From Rhodomicrobium sp. R_RK_3 (GTDB lineage: Bacteria > Pseudomonadota > Alphaproteobacteria > Rhizobiales > Rhodomicrobiaceae), in NCBI RefSeq assembly GCF_002198715.1, contig NZ_MWLK01000018.1, positions 55,622 to 119,621 on the forward strand: 64,000 nt of DNA, read 5' to 3'. This document shows, in pieces, positions 9,068-18,242 of this stretch (positions are counted from its first letter, which is position 1; every line of letters starts with the position of its first letter). The translations under genes were made by a program, and so were the position numbers. Below the pieces are notes generated by a model, which was not told the DNA's origin, did not search any database, and saw nothing but the letters and a program-made list of their open reading frames with translations.

Positions 9068-10234
9068 CTAATTCAGGTTTCCTTGCTGATACCAGCGCAT
9101 AAAGTCCTTGAAAAGCTTCTCGCGATCGTCTCCGGACACCGGACCACGGTCGCGGGTGTATCGTTCGAACATGAGCTGTAGCCGTGCCGCTTCCGATCCG
9201 CCGGGTTCCAGCCCCAGCGACAACGCCGTCCCCGACCGGGCCGCAGCCGACTCCGGATGATCTTTAAGCCATTGTTGGGCGGCAGGGAAGCGCGTCCAGC
9301 CTGGAACAGGTGTCGAAAGCGTCACTTCCCGCCATTTGACATGGTGCGGCGGCTGCCGAAACTGCTCGAATTTCGAAAAGAAGCTGTCGGCGAAGCGTTC
9401 CAGCTTGCGGTAGCGGTCGCTGCGCGGCGGCGAGTTGAACACGGCCATCACCGCGCTGACCGCGATGGTGCTCACGGTTTCGTTCGGCGCGATCAGGTCG
9501 GGATAATCGTCATGGGTCATGATCGCCGGCAGGTAATCGCGCTGCAATTCATCGGCGAAATCGACATCGAGGAAATGCACCCCGTCCTGATGGTGCATGC
9601 GCTCGAAGGCCTGGGCCGGCTTGCCCGAGACGAACACCGTCGCATCGATCTCGCCCCGGCGCAGCTTGTCCGCCGCCGTCGGATAGTCCAAATATTGCGG
9701 CTGGACCTGCACCTTGCTCGCCTCGAAGACGGCCTCGGCCGTCAGCGCGCTGCCACTGCCGGCTGGACCGAAATTCACCTTGCGGCCTGTCAATTCAGCC
9801 AGGCACAGATATTTCATACGCGACAAAACGTGAAATTCTTCCGAATGCAGCTTGGCGAGATAGTTCAGACGGTCCTCGATGCCGGGCATTCGCTTGGTGC
9901 GGCGCAAATTCGATAAGACGTCTGACTGGACGATGGCGACGTCGACGCCGGGCAGGTAAAACAAATCCGTCACGTTGCGAATCGAACTCTCCCCGATCAT
10001 CGGCACGACGCGTAAATTGGGCCCGTCGTTCAGCGCGACGGCGATCTCATTGGCCATGCGGAGCGATGTGCCGTCCAATTCGCCGGTCATCATGCCAAGC
10101 GTCCAATTGCTCGCGGCGGCGTAGGGATTGGTCGGGACAGGCTCGGTGCCGGCGCGCTGCTGCGCGGCGCTTGAGCTGGACAAGGCCAGGGCCGAGAGCA
10201 AGAAAAAGAACGAAAGCCTGCCCGGCCGAAACAT
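9068..10234 (-). CDS. TAXI-family TRAP-type solute-binding protein (orphan, copy 2)
   Basis: Paralogue of the protein at 3956-5167 (388 residues). Signal peptide about 1-24 (FFFLLSALALSSSSAAQQ). It shares with copy 1 the order NLRVVPM, VDVAIVQSDVL, SGKPAQAF, VPGWTRFPAAQ and the end KLFKDFMRWYQ, so both belong to one subgroup of TAXI proteins. A strong ribosome site (GGGGAGGAG) directly precedes the ATG. No TRAP permease is nearby. It is probably co-transcribed with the 778-residue membrane protein downstream, mirroring module 1. The ligand is unknown. Confidence 0.9.
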   Translation of the reverse strand: MFRPGRLSFFFLLSALALSSSSAAQQRAGTEPVPTNPYAAASNWTLGMMTGELDGTSLRMANEIAVALNDGPNLRVVPMIGESSIRNVTDLFYLPGVDVAIVQSDVLSNLRRTKRMPGIEDRLNYLAKLHSEEFHVLSRMKYLCLAELTGRKVNFGPAGSGSALTAEAVFEASKVQVQPQYLDYPTAADKLRRGEIDATVFVSGKPAQAFERMHHQDGVHFLDVDFADELQRDYLPAIMTHDDYPDLIAPNETVSTIAVSAVMAVFNSPPRSDRYRKLERFADSFFSKFEQFRQPPHHVKWREVTLSTPVPGWTRFPAAQQWLKDHPESAAARSGTALSLGLEPGGSEAARLQLMFERYTRDRGPVSGDDREKLFKDFMRWYQQGNLN

Positions 10235-10576
10235 CTCCTCCCCCGTTCCTCTATATCTAAACCGCTCGCTCCGCCTCTAGGAGGCAGAAAACCAATCGCA
10301 CCTCGGATGACGTTTTGTCCGGAAAGACTGCTGGGTTGGCACCATGCCGCAACGTCATTGTGTCGATCGCTTGTCCGGCATCGGCCAAGCAAGTGGCGGC
10401 GTGCCTACGTCCAGTAAGCGGCGGAAGTGTGCCAAAATTTTGATAGGCTGTCCATGCGGGTGGTGAATGCAAGATAGTGTTTCGCTTTAACCGCGAAGCG
10501 GCCGCAGCGCTGGCGGGAGAGGGGTTTTCTTGCTAAGCCGCTCGGCGGGCCTGCAATTTTACCGCGAGGAAGGCGC
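10235..10576. other. Divergent intergenic region
   Basis: Holds the promoters of the leftward TAXI gene and the rightward phosphatase gene. I see no repeat, no strong palindrome and no small gene. Confidence 0.5.
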
Positions 10577-11341
10577 ATGGCGAGAGCAGACGCGTCCGCG
10601 ACGCCGCCCAGCATTCCGCCCGGCTTAAGGGTTTATGCGATTGGGGATATCCATGGCCGGCTCGATCTCCTGGACGCGCTGCTCGGCATGATCGAAGCGC
10701 GCGAGGCGGCTTGGCCGGCGGAGAAAGCGATGCTGATCTTCCTCGGCGACTATGTCGATCGCGGGCCGGATAGCCGGGGCGTCGTCGAGCGGCTGCTCAC
10801 CGGCCTGCCCGAGAGGTTCGACGCCGCATTTCTGCGCGGCAATCACGAGGACATCCTGCTGCATTGCCTTCGCGGACCGGGTTGGTTTGACAATTGGGCC
10901 ATGAATGGCGGGCTGGCAACCATCAAATCCTACGGCGTGGAGATCGATGCGGAGACCGAGCTGCGGCGGCTCGATGCAAAGAGAATCCTCGCCGCGTTCC
11001 GGCGGGCGATGCCGGAAGCGCACCGGGCGTTTTACCGGGGGCTGCCGGTGTCGCGGGAGATCGGCGATTATTTCTTCGTCCATGCCGGCGTGAGGCCGGG
11101 CGTGCCGCTCGGCGCGCAGAGAGCGGCCGACCTGACCTTCATCCGCGATCCTTTCCTCAGCCATCAGGGCGATTTCGGCAAGATCATCGTGCATGGCCAT
11201 ACGCCTGTCGCAGCCCCGGAGTTTCACCCCAATCGAATCGCCATCGACACCGGCGCCGTCTTCACCGGAAGGCTGACGGCGCTTTGCCTCGAAGGCGCGG
11301 CGCGATCCTTTCTGACGACGGAGGGACGGGGACGGGTTTAG
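10577..11341 (+). CDS. Metallophosphoesterase, bacterial Ser/Thr protein phosphatase type
   Basis: Two-metal phosphoesterase of the PPP/ApaH-like fold, about 254 residues. All signature blocks are present in order: GDIHGRLDLLDALL (residues about 20-33), FLGDYVDRGPDSRGVVE, LRGNHEDILL, FVHAGVRPGV and VHGHTPVA, which supply the metal-binding Asp, His and Asn residues. Such proteins usually dephosphorylate Ser/Thr phosphoproteins, or diadenosine tetraphosphate in the ApaH branch; the sequence alone does not decide. The ATG at 10577 follows a GAGGAAGG ribosome site. It appears monocistronic, with the host-attachment-type gene 150 bases later. Confidence 0.93.
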   Translation: MARADASATPPSIPPGLRVYAIGDIHGRLDLLDALLGMIEAREAAWPAEKAMLIFLGDYVDRGPDSRGVVERLLTGLPERFDAAFLRGNHEDILLHCLRGPGWFDNWAMNGGLATIKSYGVEIDAETELRRLDAKRILAAFRRAMPEAHRAFYRGLPVSREIGDYFFVHAGVRPGVPLGAQRAADLTFIRDPFLSHQGDFGKIIVHGHTPVAAPEFHPNRIAIDTGAVFTGRLTALCLEGAARSFLTTEGRGRV

Positions 11342-11492
11342 CAGCGGCTCGCATGCGGCATCGGTCGGCGGCTCGGCCCGGAATTACTCTTTCCTTACCG
11401 CTGCGGCGCCTGCGCCCGAACACCTGCGGCGCTTCCGAGTTGTTGTCTTGGCCGCCCGCTGCGCCGGGCGGTCCGAAAAGAAGGAGAAGCCG

Positions 11493-11945
11493 ATGGAAGC
11501 GATCAAAATCAAATCCGGTGAATGGGTGCTGGTCTGCGACGGCCGCAAGGCGCTGATCCTGGAGAACGAGGGCGACGCCATGTTCCCCAATCTGCGCACC
11601 AAGGAGACGCACGAGCACGACGTCGAACGCACCAGCGCGCTCGGCGCCGACCATCCCGGCCGGGTGCATCAGTCGGAGGGCGCCTCCCGGTCCTCGGTCG
11701 AGCAGACCGACTGGCATTTGCAGGCCGAGGACGATTTTTTGGGCATGATCGCGCGCCGGCTCGACGAGGCCGTGCGCAATGAGGAAACGCGCTCGCTGGT
11801 CATCGTCGCCGCGCCGCGCGCGCTCGGCTTCCTCCGCACCGCCTTCAGCCCCGCCGTACAGCAGGCCATCAAGACCGAGATCGCCAAGGATTACGTTAAG
11901 ATGCCGATCCATGAGATCGAGAAGTTTCTGACGCAGCAGGGGTAG
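11493..11945 (+). CDS. Host attachment family protein (eRF1-like fold)
   Basis: Cytoplasmic protein of about 150 residues resembling the family annotated as protein required for attachment to host cells (PF10116). Visible family features are WVLVCDGRKALILENEG near the start, the HQSEGASRSSVEQTDWH block and the terminal DYVKMPIHEIEKFL. Its biochemical role is not established; structural classifications place relatives near eRF1-like RNA- or ribosome-associated folds. The ATG at 11493 is fixed by AAGGAG at 11481-11486. It is followed at once by the 104-base inverted repeat. Confidence 0.88.
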   Translation: MEAIKIKSGEWVLVCDGRKALILENEGDAMFPNLRTKETHEHDVERTSALGADHPGRVHQSEGASRSSVEQTDWHLQAEDDFLGMIARRLDEAVRNEETRSLVIVAAPRALGFLRTAFSPAVQQAIKTEIAKDYVKMPIHEIEKFLTQQG

Positions 11946-11977
11946 TGGTGCTGGCTCTCACCAGCATACAATAAACG

Positions 11978-12081
11978 AAATCCCCGCGCAGGCGGGGATC
12001 CAGTAATCACAAACTCGAAATAGGCTCTCTGCGTAACCACAAATGCTGCGGAGTACTGGATCCCCGCCTGCGCGGGGATTT
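11978..12081. repeat. 104-base inverted repeat element (REPIN-like), copy 1
   Basis: Two perfect 28-base arms (11978-12005 and 12054-12081) in inverted orientation around a 48-base core. The arm reads inward as AAATCCCCGCGCAGGCGGGG then ATCCAGTA. The element lies between two convergent genes. A related, less perfect element of the same length is at 42315-42418. No coding capacity; it may fold into a hairpin acting as a bidirectional transcript end. Confidence 0.9.
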
Positions 12082-12092
12082 TGGTACATGGA

Positions 12093-14789
12093 TTACCCCG
12101 CGAGCGGCAGCGTCACCTTGCACAGCATAGGGTCATCCGTGGCGCAGTTCACGTTGAAGCCCAGGCTGCGGCACATGGAGAGCATATGCGTGTTCTCCAC
12201 CAGCACGTCGCCATGGAGCTGCTGCAGCCCTTCCGCCTTGGCATAGGCGATCAGATGCTGCATCAGCGCCCAGCCGAGGCCCTGGCCTTTCAGGTCGCTG
12301 CGCACCATCACCGCATATTCGCCCTTCACATAATCGGGGTCAGCGATCAGGCGCGATCCGCCGAGCATCGCTCCGCTCGCCGGATCGACGGCGATGAAGG
12401 CCATGGCGCGCGAATAGTCGATCTGGGTGAAGCGGGCGACGAATTGATGCGGGAACTCGTTCTTCACCGAGAAGAAGCGCAAACGCAGGTCGGCGGGCGA
12501 GATCGAGCGGAGGAAATCGCCGTAGATGCCCTCGTCCTCCGGGCGGATCGGGCGCAGCAGGACGGAGCGCCCATTGCCCAGCGTCTCGGTTCTCTCCCAG
12601 CCGTTGGGATAGGGCCGGATGGCGAAATAGGGGTTGGGCGCGGGCACCTGCGCATGGGCCCAGTCGACCTTGATTCGGGCATCGAGCGCCACCACGCCGC
12701 GCTCATCGGCGAGCAGCGGGTTGATGTCCAGTTCCGCGACGGCAGGCAGGTCGGTGATGAGCTGCGAGATGCGCACCAGCACCATGGCGACGGCGTCGAG
12801 ATCGGCGGCGGGGCGGTCGCGATAGCCCTTGAGTAGCTTCGACACCCGCGTCTCGCCGATCAGGCCCTTGGCGAGCGCAAGATCGAGCGGCGGCAGCGCC
12901 ACGGCGGTGTCCTTGATGACTTCGACGGCGGTGCCGCCCGCGCCGAACAGGATGGTCGGGCCGAAGATCGGATCTTCCGAGACGCCGACGATCAGCTCAT
13001 GCGCGCCCGGCCGCCGCACCATTTCCTGCACGGTAAAGCCCTGGATGCGCGCCTCCGGCCGCTGCTGGGCGACCCGCGCCGCGATCTCCTGCGCCGCCTT
13101 CGCCGCCGCCGCCGCGCTCTCCAGATTGAGCACCACGCCGCCGACATCGGATTTATGCGAGATCTCCTCCGACAAAAGCTTCACCACCACCCGGCTGCCC
13201 TTGGCGAGCAGTTGCGCCGCGATTTTCTCGACCTCGGCCGCGTCCCTGGCGATGCGGGTCTCCGCCGTCGCGATGCCATAGGCGGCGAGCACGGCCTTGG
13301 CCTCCGGCTCGGTCAGCACGGCGCGGCCCGCGCTCTCGGCGGCGGCCATGGCGGCGCGCGCGGCTTTCGGGTCGGCCTCGAAGGCGTCGGGCAGGCTGGG
13401 CGGGGTGCGCATCAGCGCGTCCTGCGCCTTGTTGTAGCCGGTGAGATAGGAAAAGCTGCGCACGGCGTCGTTGGGGAACTCATAGGTGGCGATGCCCGCC
13501 TCGGCGAACAGTTTTCGCGCGCCCCGCGCCGTGCTCTCGCCGAGCCAGTTGGTGAGCACCGGCTTCGTGCCGCGCTGCGGGCGCTTGCGCGCCTCGACCA
13601 CGCCGATCACCGCCTCGGCCGCCTCGCTGGAGGAAGCGAGCGCCGTCGGGCAGTTCATCACAAGCACCGCATCCGTGCCGCGATCATCGAGCAGGGCAGC
13701 GAGCGCCGCCTCATAGCGCTCCGGCCCGGCATCGCCGATCACATCGACCGGATTGCCGCGCGACCAGGTCTTGGGCAGCGCGGCGTCGAGCTTGGCCATG
13801 GTCTCGGGTGCGATCTCCGCCAGCTTGCCGTCCAGGAGCATCAGCGCCTCGACGGCCAGCACGCCGGCGCCGCCGCCATTGGTCAGGATGGCCAGCCGGT
13901 CGCCATGCACCCGGCCGAGCCGCGTCAGCGTCTCGGCGGCGTCGAACAACTCCGCGAGGCCATCGACGCGCAGCAGCCCCGCCCGCTTGAACGCCGCCTC
14001 GACGACGCGGTCATTGCCTGACAGTGCGCCGGTATGCGTTGCCGCCGCCTTGGCCGCCGCTTCATTGCGCCCGGCCTTGATGACGACGACCGGCTTGGCG
14101 CGTGCCGCCGAGCGCGCGGCGGAGAGGAATTTGCGCGCGTTGGTGATGGTCTCCAGATACATCAGGATCGCCGTCGTATTCGGATCGCCGCCGAGATAGT
14201 CCAACATGTCGCCGACATCGACATCGGCCATGTCGCCCAGCGAGACGACCGTGCTGAAGCCGATATCGCGCGCCGCCGCCCAGTCGATCGCGGCGCTGAT
14301 CACCGCACCGGATTGCGAGAGCAGGGCCAGATGGCCGGGTTTCGGCACAATATGGGCGAAGCTGGCATTGAGGCCGATCTTAGGCACGAGGATGCCGAGG
14401 CAATTCGGCCCGATGACGCGCAGCAAACTCGGCTGCGACGCGCTCAGCATCGCCTGGCGCAACCCGTTTTCGCGCCCCACCCCGGCACTGAGCACGACCG
14501 CTGCCCGCGTCCCCTTGCGGCCGAGTTCGGCGACGATGCCGGGCACGGTGGCGGCGGGTGTCGCGATGACCGCCAGATCGGGCGTGCCGGGCAATGCGGC
14601 GACATCGGGATAGCAGTCCGTGCCGTCGAGGCGCCGGTGCTTGGGATTGACCATCCATATCGGCCCGGCAAAGCCGCCCGCGCGCAGATTCCGCATCACC
14701 GTCAGCCCGACCGAGCCGGGCCGTTCGCTCGCCCCGATCAGCGCCACCGATTTCGGTTCGAGGGCATATTCCAGATTGCGTATGGTCAT
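12093..14789 (-). CDS. Acyl-CoA synthetase (NDP-forming) fused to GNAT acetyltransferase, Pat/PatZ-like
   Basis: About 898 residues. The N-terminus is a CoA-binding Rossmann domain (SVALIGASERPGSVG, residues about 15-30), followed by the succinyl-CoA-ligase-like domain with KAAATHTGALSGND (His252), an ATP-grasp domain near 480-700, and a C-terminal GNAT domain with RSDLKGQGLGWALMQHL as the acetyl-CoA loop. This is the architecture of protein lysine acetyltransferases such as Pat/PatZ, which silence acetyl-CoA synthetase by acetylation. The His in the THTGAL block is the position of the phospho-histidine in catalytic ADP-forming synthetases, so synthetase activity cannot be excluded. I set the start at the ATG at 14789, which opens the conserved domain directly. 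Confidence 0.9.
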   Translation of the reverse strand: MTIRNLEYALEPKSVALIGASERPGSVGLTVMRNLRAGGFAGPIWMVNPKHRRLDGTDCYPDVAALPGTPDLAVIATPAATVPGIVAELGRKGTRAAVVLSAGVGRENGLRQAMLSASQPSLLRVIGPNCLGILVPKIGLNASFAHIVPKPGHLALLSQSGAVISAAIDWAAARDIGFSTVVSLGDMADVDVGDMLDYLGGDPNTTAILMYLETITNARKFLSAARSAARAKPVVVIKAGRNEAAAKAAATHTGALSGNDRVVEAAFKRAGLLRVDGLAELFDAAETLTRLGRVHGDRLAILTNGGGAGVLAVEALMLLDGKLAEIAPETMAKLDAALPKTWSRGNPVDVIGDAGPERYEAALAALLDDRGTDAVLVMNCPTALASSSEAAEAVIGVVEARKRPQRGTKPVLTNWLGESTARGARKLFAEAGIATYEFPNDAVRSFSYLTGYNKAQDALMRTPPSLPDAFEADPKAARAAMAAAESAGRAVLTEPEAKAVLAAYGIATAETRIARDAAEVEKIAAQLLAKGSRVVVKLLSEEISHKSDVGGVVLNLESAAAAAKAAQEIAARVAQQRPEARIQGFTVQEMVRRPGAHELIVGVSEDPIFGPTILFGAGGTAVEVIKDTAVALPPLDLALAKGLIGETRVSKLLKGYRDRPAADLDAVAMVLVRISQLITDLPAVAELDINPLLADERGVVALDARIKVDWAHAQVPAPNPYFAIRPYPNGWERTETLGNGRSVLLRPIRPEDEGIYGDFLRSISPADLRLRFFSVKNEFPHQFVARFTQIDYSRAMAFIAVDPASGAMLGGSRLIADPDYVKGEYAVMVRSDLKGQGLGWALMQHLIAYAKAEGLQQLHGDVLVENTHMLSMCRSLGFNVNCATDDPMLCKVTLPLAG

Positions 14790-14885
14790 GGTTCTATCCC
14801 GGCAGGCGTTGCGGCTCGGCTTCCGACATTGGCTGCGCCGCGGGCATCCTTGCAAGTGCCGATGAAGACGCGGTGAAGCCGGCGG

Positions 14886-15827
14886 TCAGGGTCCGGCAGT
14901 GGCGCGGGCGAAAATGTGCCGCGCCACGATCAGATCGAGATGCGCGCCGCCGCCGTTCTTATAGAGCGTGATGTCGGCAGGCGCGCGGTTGACGGCAAAG
15001 CCCCGGCAGAGGTCGAACAGGTCGGCCTCGATGCTGGCGGGCGTGATGGTGCCCGCCTCCAGCGGAATGCGGATTTCGCCGATATGGGGCATGGTGGTCT
15101 CGCGCGCGTCGACGAAGATCCGTGCGCGCAGCAGGGCCGCGTCATCCGCCTCGCGCATGTCCGGCCGGAAGGCGCCGACAAGATCGAGATGCGCGCCGGG
15201 CTTCAGCCATTCGCCGCGAATGAGCGGTGCGACGGAGAGCGTTGCTGCCGAAATCAGGTCGGCGGCGGCGACGGCTTCGGCCAGATCGCCGGTGACGCGG
15301 ATGCGCGGGCCGAGGCCGTCCAGCGTCGCGGCCAAAAGCTCGGCATTGGCCTGGGTGCGGTTCCAGAGGCGGATCTCCTCGATGGAGGGGCGCGCCGAAA
15401 GATGCGCCTCGATCAGCGGCCGCGCCATGGTCCCGGCGCCGACCATCGTCATCACCCTCGGCGCGGGCGGGGCCAGCAAGGATGCGCCCAAGGCGGAATC
15501 GGCCGCCGTCTTCCAGGGCGTGATCGCTGCGCCGTCGATGCTGCAAAGCTGGCTGCCGTCCTCCTCGCCGAACAGCAGGAACTCGCCCTGCACGGTCGGC
15601 TTCGGCACGGCGCGCGCGGCATTGGCCTCGAACACCGTCACCGCCTTCAGCCCGATGCCGACGCCTTCGAAAAACGCGCCGCGCACCAGAAGCGTGCGAC
15701 CCGCCGGACCGAGCATCATGTCGCCGATCTGCGGGCGCGGCCCCGTGCTATGCGCCTCCCGCATGGCCGCGATCAGCGAGGGCCAGTCGAGCAGAGCATT
15801 GACCTGATGCGCATCGATGTGAAGCAC
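14886..15827 (-). CDS. Ornithine cyclodeaminase / mu-crystallin family protein
   Basis: NAD(P)-dependent enzyme family covering ornithine cyclodeaminase, alanine dehydrogenase and imine reductases. The 313 residues show the family core: GIGLKAVTVF, then DGAAITPWKTAADSALGA (substrate loop), the Rossmann motif MVGAGTMARPLIEAHL, and LVGAFRPDMREADDA. The start is a GTG at 15827 behind GAGGGT. It ends 97 bases before the synthetase/GNAT gene, so the two may share a transcript. The substrate cannot be assigned. Proximity to a gamma-glutamyltransferase homologue hints at amino-acid catabolism. Confidence 0.88.
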   Translation of the reverse strand: MLHIDAHQVNALLDWPSLIAAMREAHSTGPRPQIGDMMLGPAGRTLLVRGAFFEGVGIGLKAVTVFEANAARAVPKPTVQGEFLLFGEEDGSQLCSIDGAAITPWKTAADSALGASLLAPPAPRVMTMVGAGTMARPLIEAHLSARPSIEEIRLWNRTQANAELLAATLDGLGPRIRVTGDLAEAVAAADLISAATLSVAPLIRGEWLKPGAHLDLVGAFRPDMREADDAALLRARIFVDARETTMPHIGEIRIPLEAGTITPASIEADLFDLCRGFAVNRAPADITLYKNGGGAHLDLIVARHIFARATAGP

Positions 15828-15970
15828 GCTACCCTCATGCCGGGATCGGGACCGCCGTTCCGGTCAAGGCTAGGGCAAGCCGCGCGAGAGGGGAACGCCT
15901 TTTGCATGGCCACGCGCCGAAGCGATCGTTTTTCACCGCTTCATCGAGCGATATTCGGAGGACGCCCTCA

Positions 15971-17554
15971 GTGCTGCGTGCGCGAAAATGTCTGAAGGGG
16001 ATGGTGACGGCACCGCATCATCTTGCGGCGGAGGCGGGCGTCAGCGCCATGCGCGAGGGCGGCAACGCCATCGAGGCGATGATCGCCGCGGCGGCGGCCA
16101 TCGCCGTGACCTATCCGCATATGAACGCCATCGGCGGCGACGGCTTTTGGCTGATCGCCCTGCCGGGGCGCGCGCCCATCGGCATCCGCGCCTGCGGTCC
16201 GGCCGCCGGGCTGGCGACGCGGCAGTTCTACGCCGCGCACGGCGATGCGGCGATCCCGGCGCGCGGGCCCCGCGCGGCGCTGACGGTTGCGGGGGCGGTC
16301 GCGGGATGGGCCGAGGCGGCGGCGGTCGCGCGCGAGGCGGGGGGAAGACTGCCTGTCGCCGCGCTGCTCGCCGACGCCATCCGGCACGCCCGCGACGGCG
16401 TGATCGTAACGCGTTCCCAGGCCGAGCTGACCGCCAGCAAATGGAACGAGCTCGAACCCGTCCCCGGCTTTGCCGAGACCTATGCGCCGCTGGGATTGCC
16501 CGCCGACGGATCGCTGCTGAAGCAGCCGCAACTCGCTGCCACGCTGACCCGTCTCGCCGAAGCCGGGCTCGGCGATTTCTATCGCGGCGATCTCGCCCGG
16601 CTGCTGGCGCGCCGCCTCGAAGCGGCGGGCAGCCCGCTGCGGCTCGAGGATCTGGAAGCCTTCGCCGCGCGCCGCGTCGATCCGGTGTCCGTCCGCCTCG
16701 CTGCGGGCGAGATCTTCAACATGCCGCCGCCGACGCAGGGCATCGCCTCCCTGATGATCCTCGGCATCTTCGAGCGCCTCGGCGTCAGCGAAGCGGAGGG
16801 CTTTGCCCATGTTCACGGGCTGATCGAGGCGACCAAGCGCGCCTTCATCCGCCGCAACGCCCATCTCGGCGATCCCGCCCGCATGGCGCCCGGCTGGCAG
16901 GACTGGCTGAGCCCGGAAATCCTCGCGCAGGAGGCCGCCGCCATCGATCCGGCCCGCGCCGCGCCCTGGCCGCATCGGGCTCTCCCCGGCGACACCATCT
17001 GGATGGGCGCGGCGGATGCCGATGGCTGCGTCGTCAGCTACATCCAAAGCATATTTTGGGAATATGGCAGCGGCCTCGTGCTGCCCGAGACCGGCGTGCT
17101 CTGGCAAAACCGCGGCGCCAGCTTCACCCTCGCTGACGGTCCGAACGCGCTCGAGCCCGGCCGCCTGCCCGCCCACACGCTCAACCCCGCCCTTGCCCGC
17201 CTCGCTGATGGCCGCACGCTCGCCTACGGCACCATGGGCGGCGAAGGCCAGCCGCAGACTCAGGCCGCGATCTTCAGCCGCCATGTCCTGTTCGGCGAGG
17301 ACATGCAGGCGGCCGTCACCGCGCCGCGCTGGCTGCTCGGCCGCACCTGGGGCGCCGAGGCGACCAACCTCAAGCTGGAATCCCGCTTCCCGCCACAGCT
17401 CGTCGAGGCGCTGCGCGCCGCCGGGCACGACGTCGAGATCGCCGGCGCCTTCGACGACATGATGGGGCACGCGGGGATGGTCTCGATCGACGCGGCGGGC
17501 GTGATTTCCGGAGCCACCGATCCCCGCGCCGACGGGGCGCTTGCGGGTTTTTGA
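15971..17554 (+). CDS. Gamma-glutamyltransferase family protein (Ntn hydrolase)
   Basis: Ntn-hydrolase homologue of about 527 residues. The N-terminal part has the family motif NAIGGDGFWLI. The self-processing site is LPGDTIWMGAADADGCVVSY, where the Thr of GDT would be the new N-terminus of the small subunit, followed by FWEYGSG and later GTMGGEGQPQTQ. These mark the GGT fold, but the classical TTH triad of glutathione-type enzymes is replaced, so the substrate may differ from glutathione. I chose the GTG at 15971 because GGAGG (15957-15961) lies 9 bases before it; an upstream TTG at 15902 lacks such a site. No obvious signal peptide, so it is probably cytoplasmic. Confidence 0.87.
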   Translation: MLRARKCLKGMVTAPHHLAAEAGVSAMREGGNAIEAMIAAAAAIAVTYPHMNAIGGDGFWLIALPGRAPIGIRACGPAAGLATRQFYAAHGDAAIPARGPRAALTVAGAVAGWAEAAAVAREAGGRLPVAALLADAIRHARDGVIVTRSQAELTASKWNELEPVPGFAETYAPLGLPADGSLLKQPQLAATLTRLAEAGLGDFYRGDLARLLARRLEAAGSPLRLEDLEAFAARRVDPVSVRLAAGEIFNMPPPTQGIASLMILGIFERLGVSEAEGFAHVHGLIEATKRAFIRRNAHLGDPARMAPGWQDWLSPEILAQEAAAIDPARAAPWPHRALPGDTIWMGAADADGCVVSYIQSIFWEYGSGLVLPETGVLWQNRGASFTLADGPNALEPGRLPAHTLNPALARLADGRTLAYGTMGGEGQPQTQAAIFSRHVLFGEDMQAAVTAPRWLLGRTWGAEATNLKLESRFPPQLVEALRAAGHDVEIAGAFDDMMGHAGMVSIDAAGVISGATDPRADGALAGF

Positions 17555-17671
17555 GGCTTGCCCAACCTATGGCGCTCTAAGTACGAACGCTTACACCGCC
17601 CATATGGGGGATTGATCCGCGCCGCTTTTTTACGCGGCTAGGTGGGGATCGGCCAGGTCCACCCGTTCAGA

Positions 17672-17685
17672 TTGATATTTATCAA
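17672..17685. promoter_or_regulatory. Perfect FNR/FixK box (TTGAT-N4-ATCAA)
   Basis: TTGATATTTATCAA matches the FNR/FixK consensus on both half-sites. It lies 77 bases before the phasin ATG, a suitable distance for activation. A regulator with FNR-type cysteines and recognition helix is encoded just beyond the phasin gene. Confidence 0.85.
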
Positions 17686-17762
17686 AGAATGCCAGCGGCT
17701 CGCGGGTTAGCCTGCCCTAAAAACAAGCATCCTGAAACAAGTGTTGCGTTGAGGAGGAACAA

Positions 17763-18197
17763 ATGAACCGTCAATCCTCGGGCGGCCAGCGCGCCGATCT
17801 CGACTTCGCGCCAGCCTTGCGCATGTATCTCGACAACATCGAAAGCTGGCGTAAGCACTACGAAAAACTCACCCAGGCGCAAGCCGCCTCGACCGATCCG
17901 GTCACTTCCGCTTATGAGCAGACGGTGGCCAATCTGCAAAGAGGCGGCCAGGAGGTGTTCAAGCGTCTCGTCGAGCAGCAGATCGAGCTCTGCCGCTTCA
18001 TGGGACGGCGCTGGGAAAACTACCTGGAATTGCCGGACCAACTCGCCCGGTGCCGGTCGCCGGCCGATTTCGGCCAGACCCAGCTCGCCTTCCTGAACCA
18101 GCTCGCGTCCGAATATGCACAGGAAACAGGGCGGCTGCTGCAGCCGATGAACGAGCTTGTGAGCAAATTCACGCCCAACACGGCGATGAATAGCTGA
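17763..18197 (+). CDS. Phasin family protein
   Basis: Small (144 residues), helical and amphipathic protein resembling phasins, which coat polyhydroxyalkanoate granules. Visible features are a run of heptad-like helices (YLDNIESWRKHYEKLTQAQA, VANLQRGGQEVFKRLVEQQI) and the typical RWENYLELPDQLARCRSPAD segment before the last helix. There is no signal peptide. GAGGAGG lies just before the ATG. The promoter carries a perfect FNR box, so expression probably rises at low oxygen. Acetoacetyl-CoA synthetase at 43759 would fit the same carbon-storage pathway. Confidence 0.82.
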   Translation: MNRQSSGGQRADLDFAPALRMYLDNIESWRKHYEKLTQAQAASTDPVTSAYEQTVANLQRGGQEVFKRLVEQQIELCRFMGRRWENYLELPDQLARCRSPADFGQTQLAFLNQLASEYAQETGRLLQPMNELVSKFTPNTAMNS

Positions 18198-18206
18198 TGA
18201 GCTTTC

Positions 18207-18242
18207 CCCGGGCGCCGCTCTTCAAAGCGGTCGGCGCCCGGG
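18207..18242. terminator. Strong hairpin between convergent phasin and FNR genes
   Basis: Eleven-pair perfect stem CCCGGGCGCCG/CGGCGCCCGGG, starting 10 bases after the phasin stop and overlapping the last codons of the convergent regulator gene. No T tract follows on either strand, so it may be a block or stabiliser rather than a classical terminator. Confidence 0.45.
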
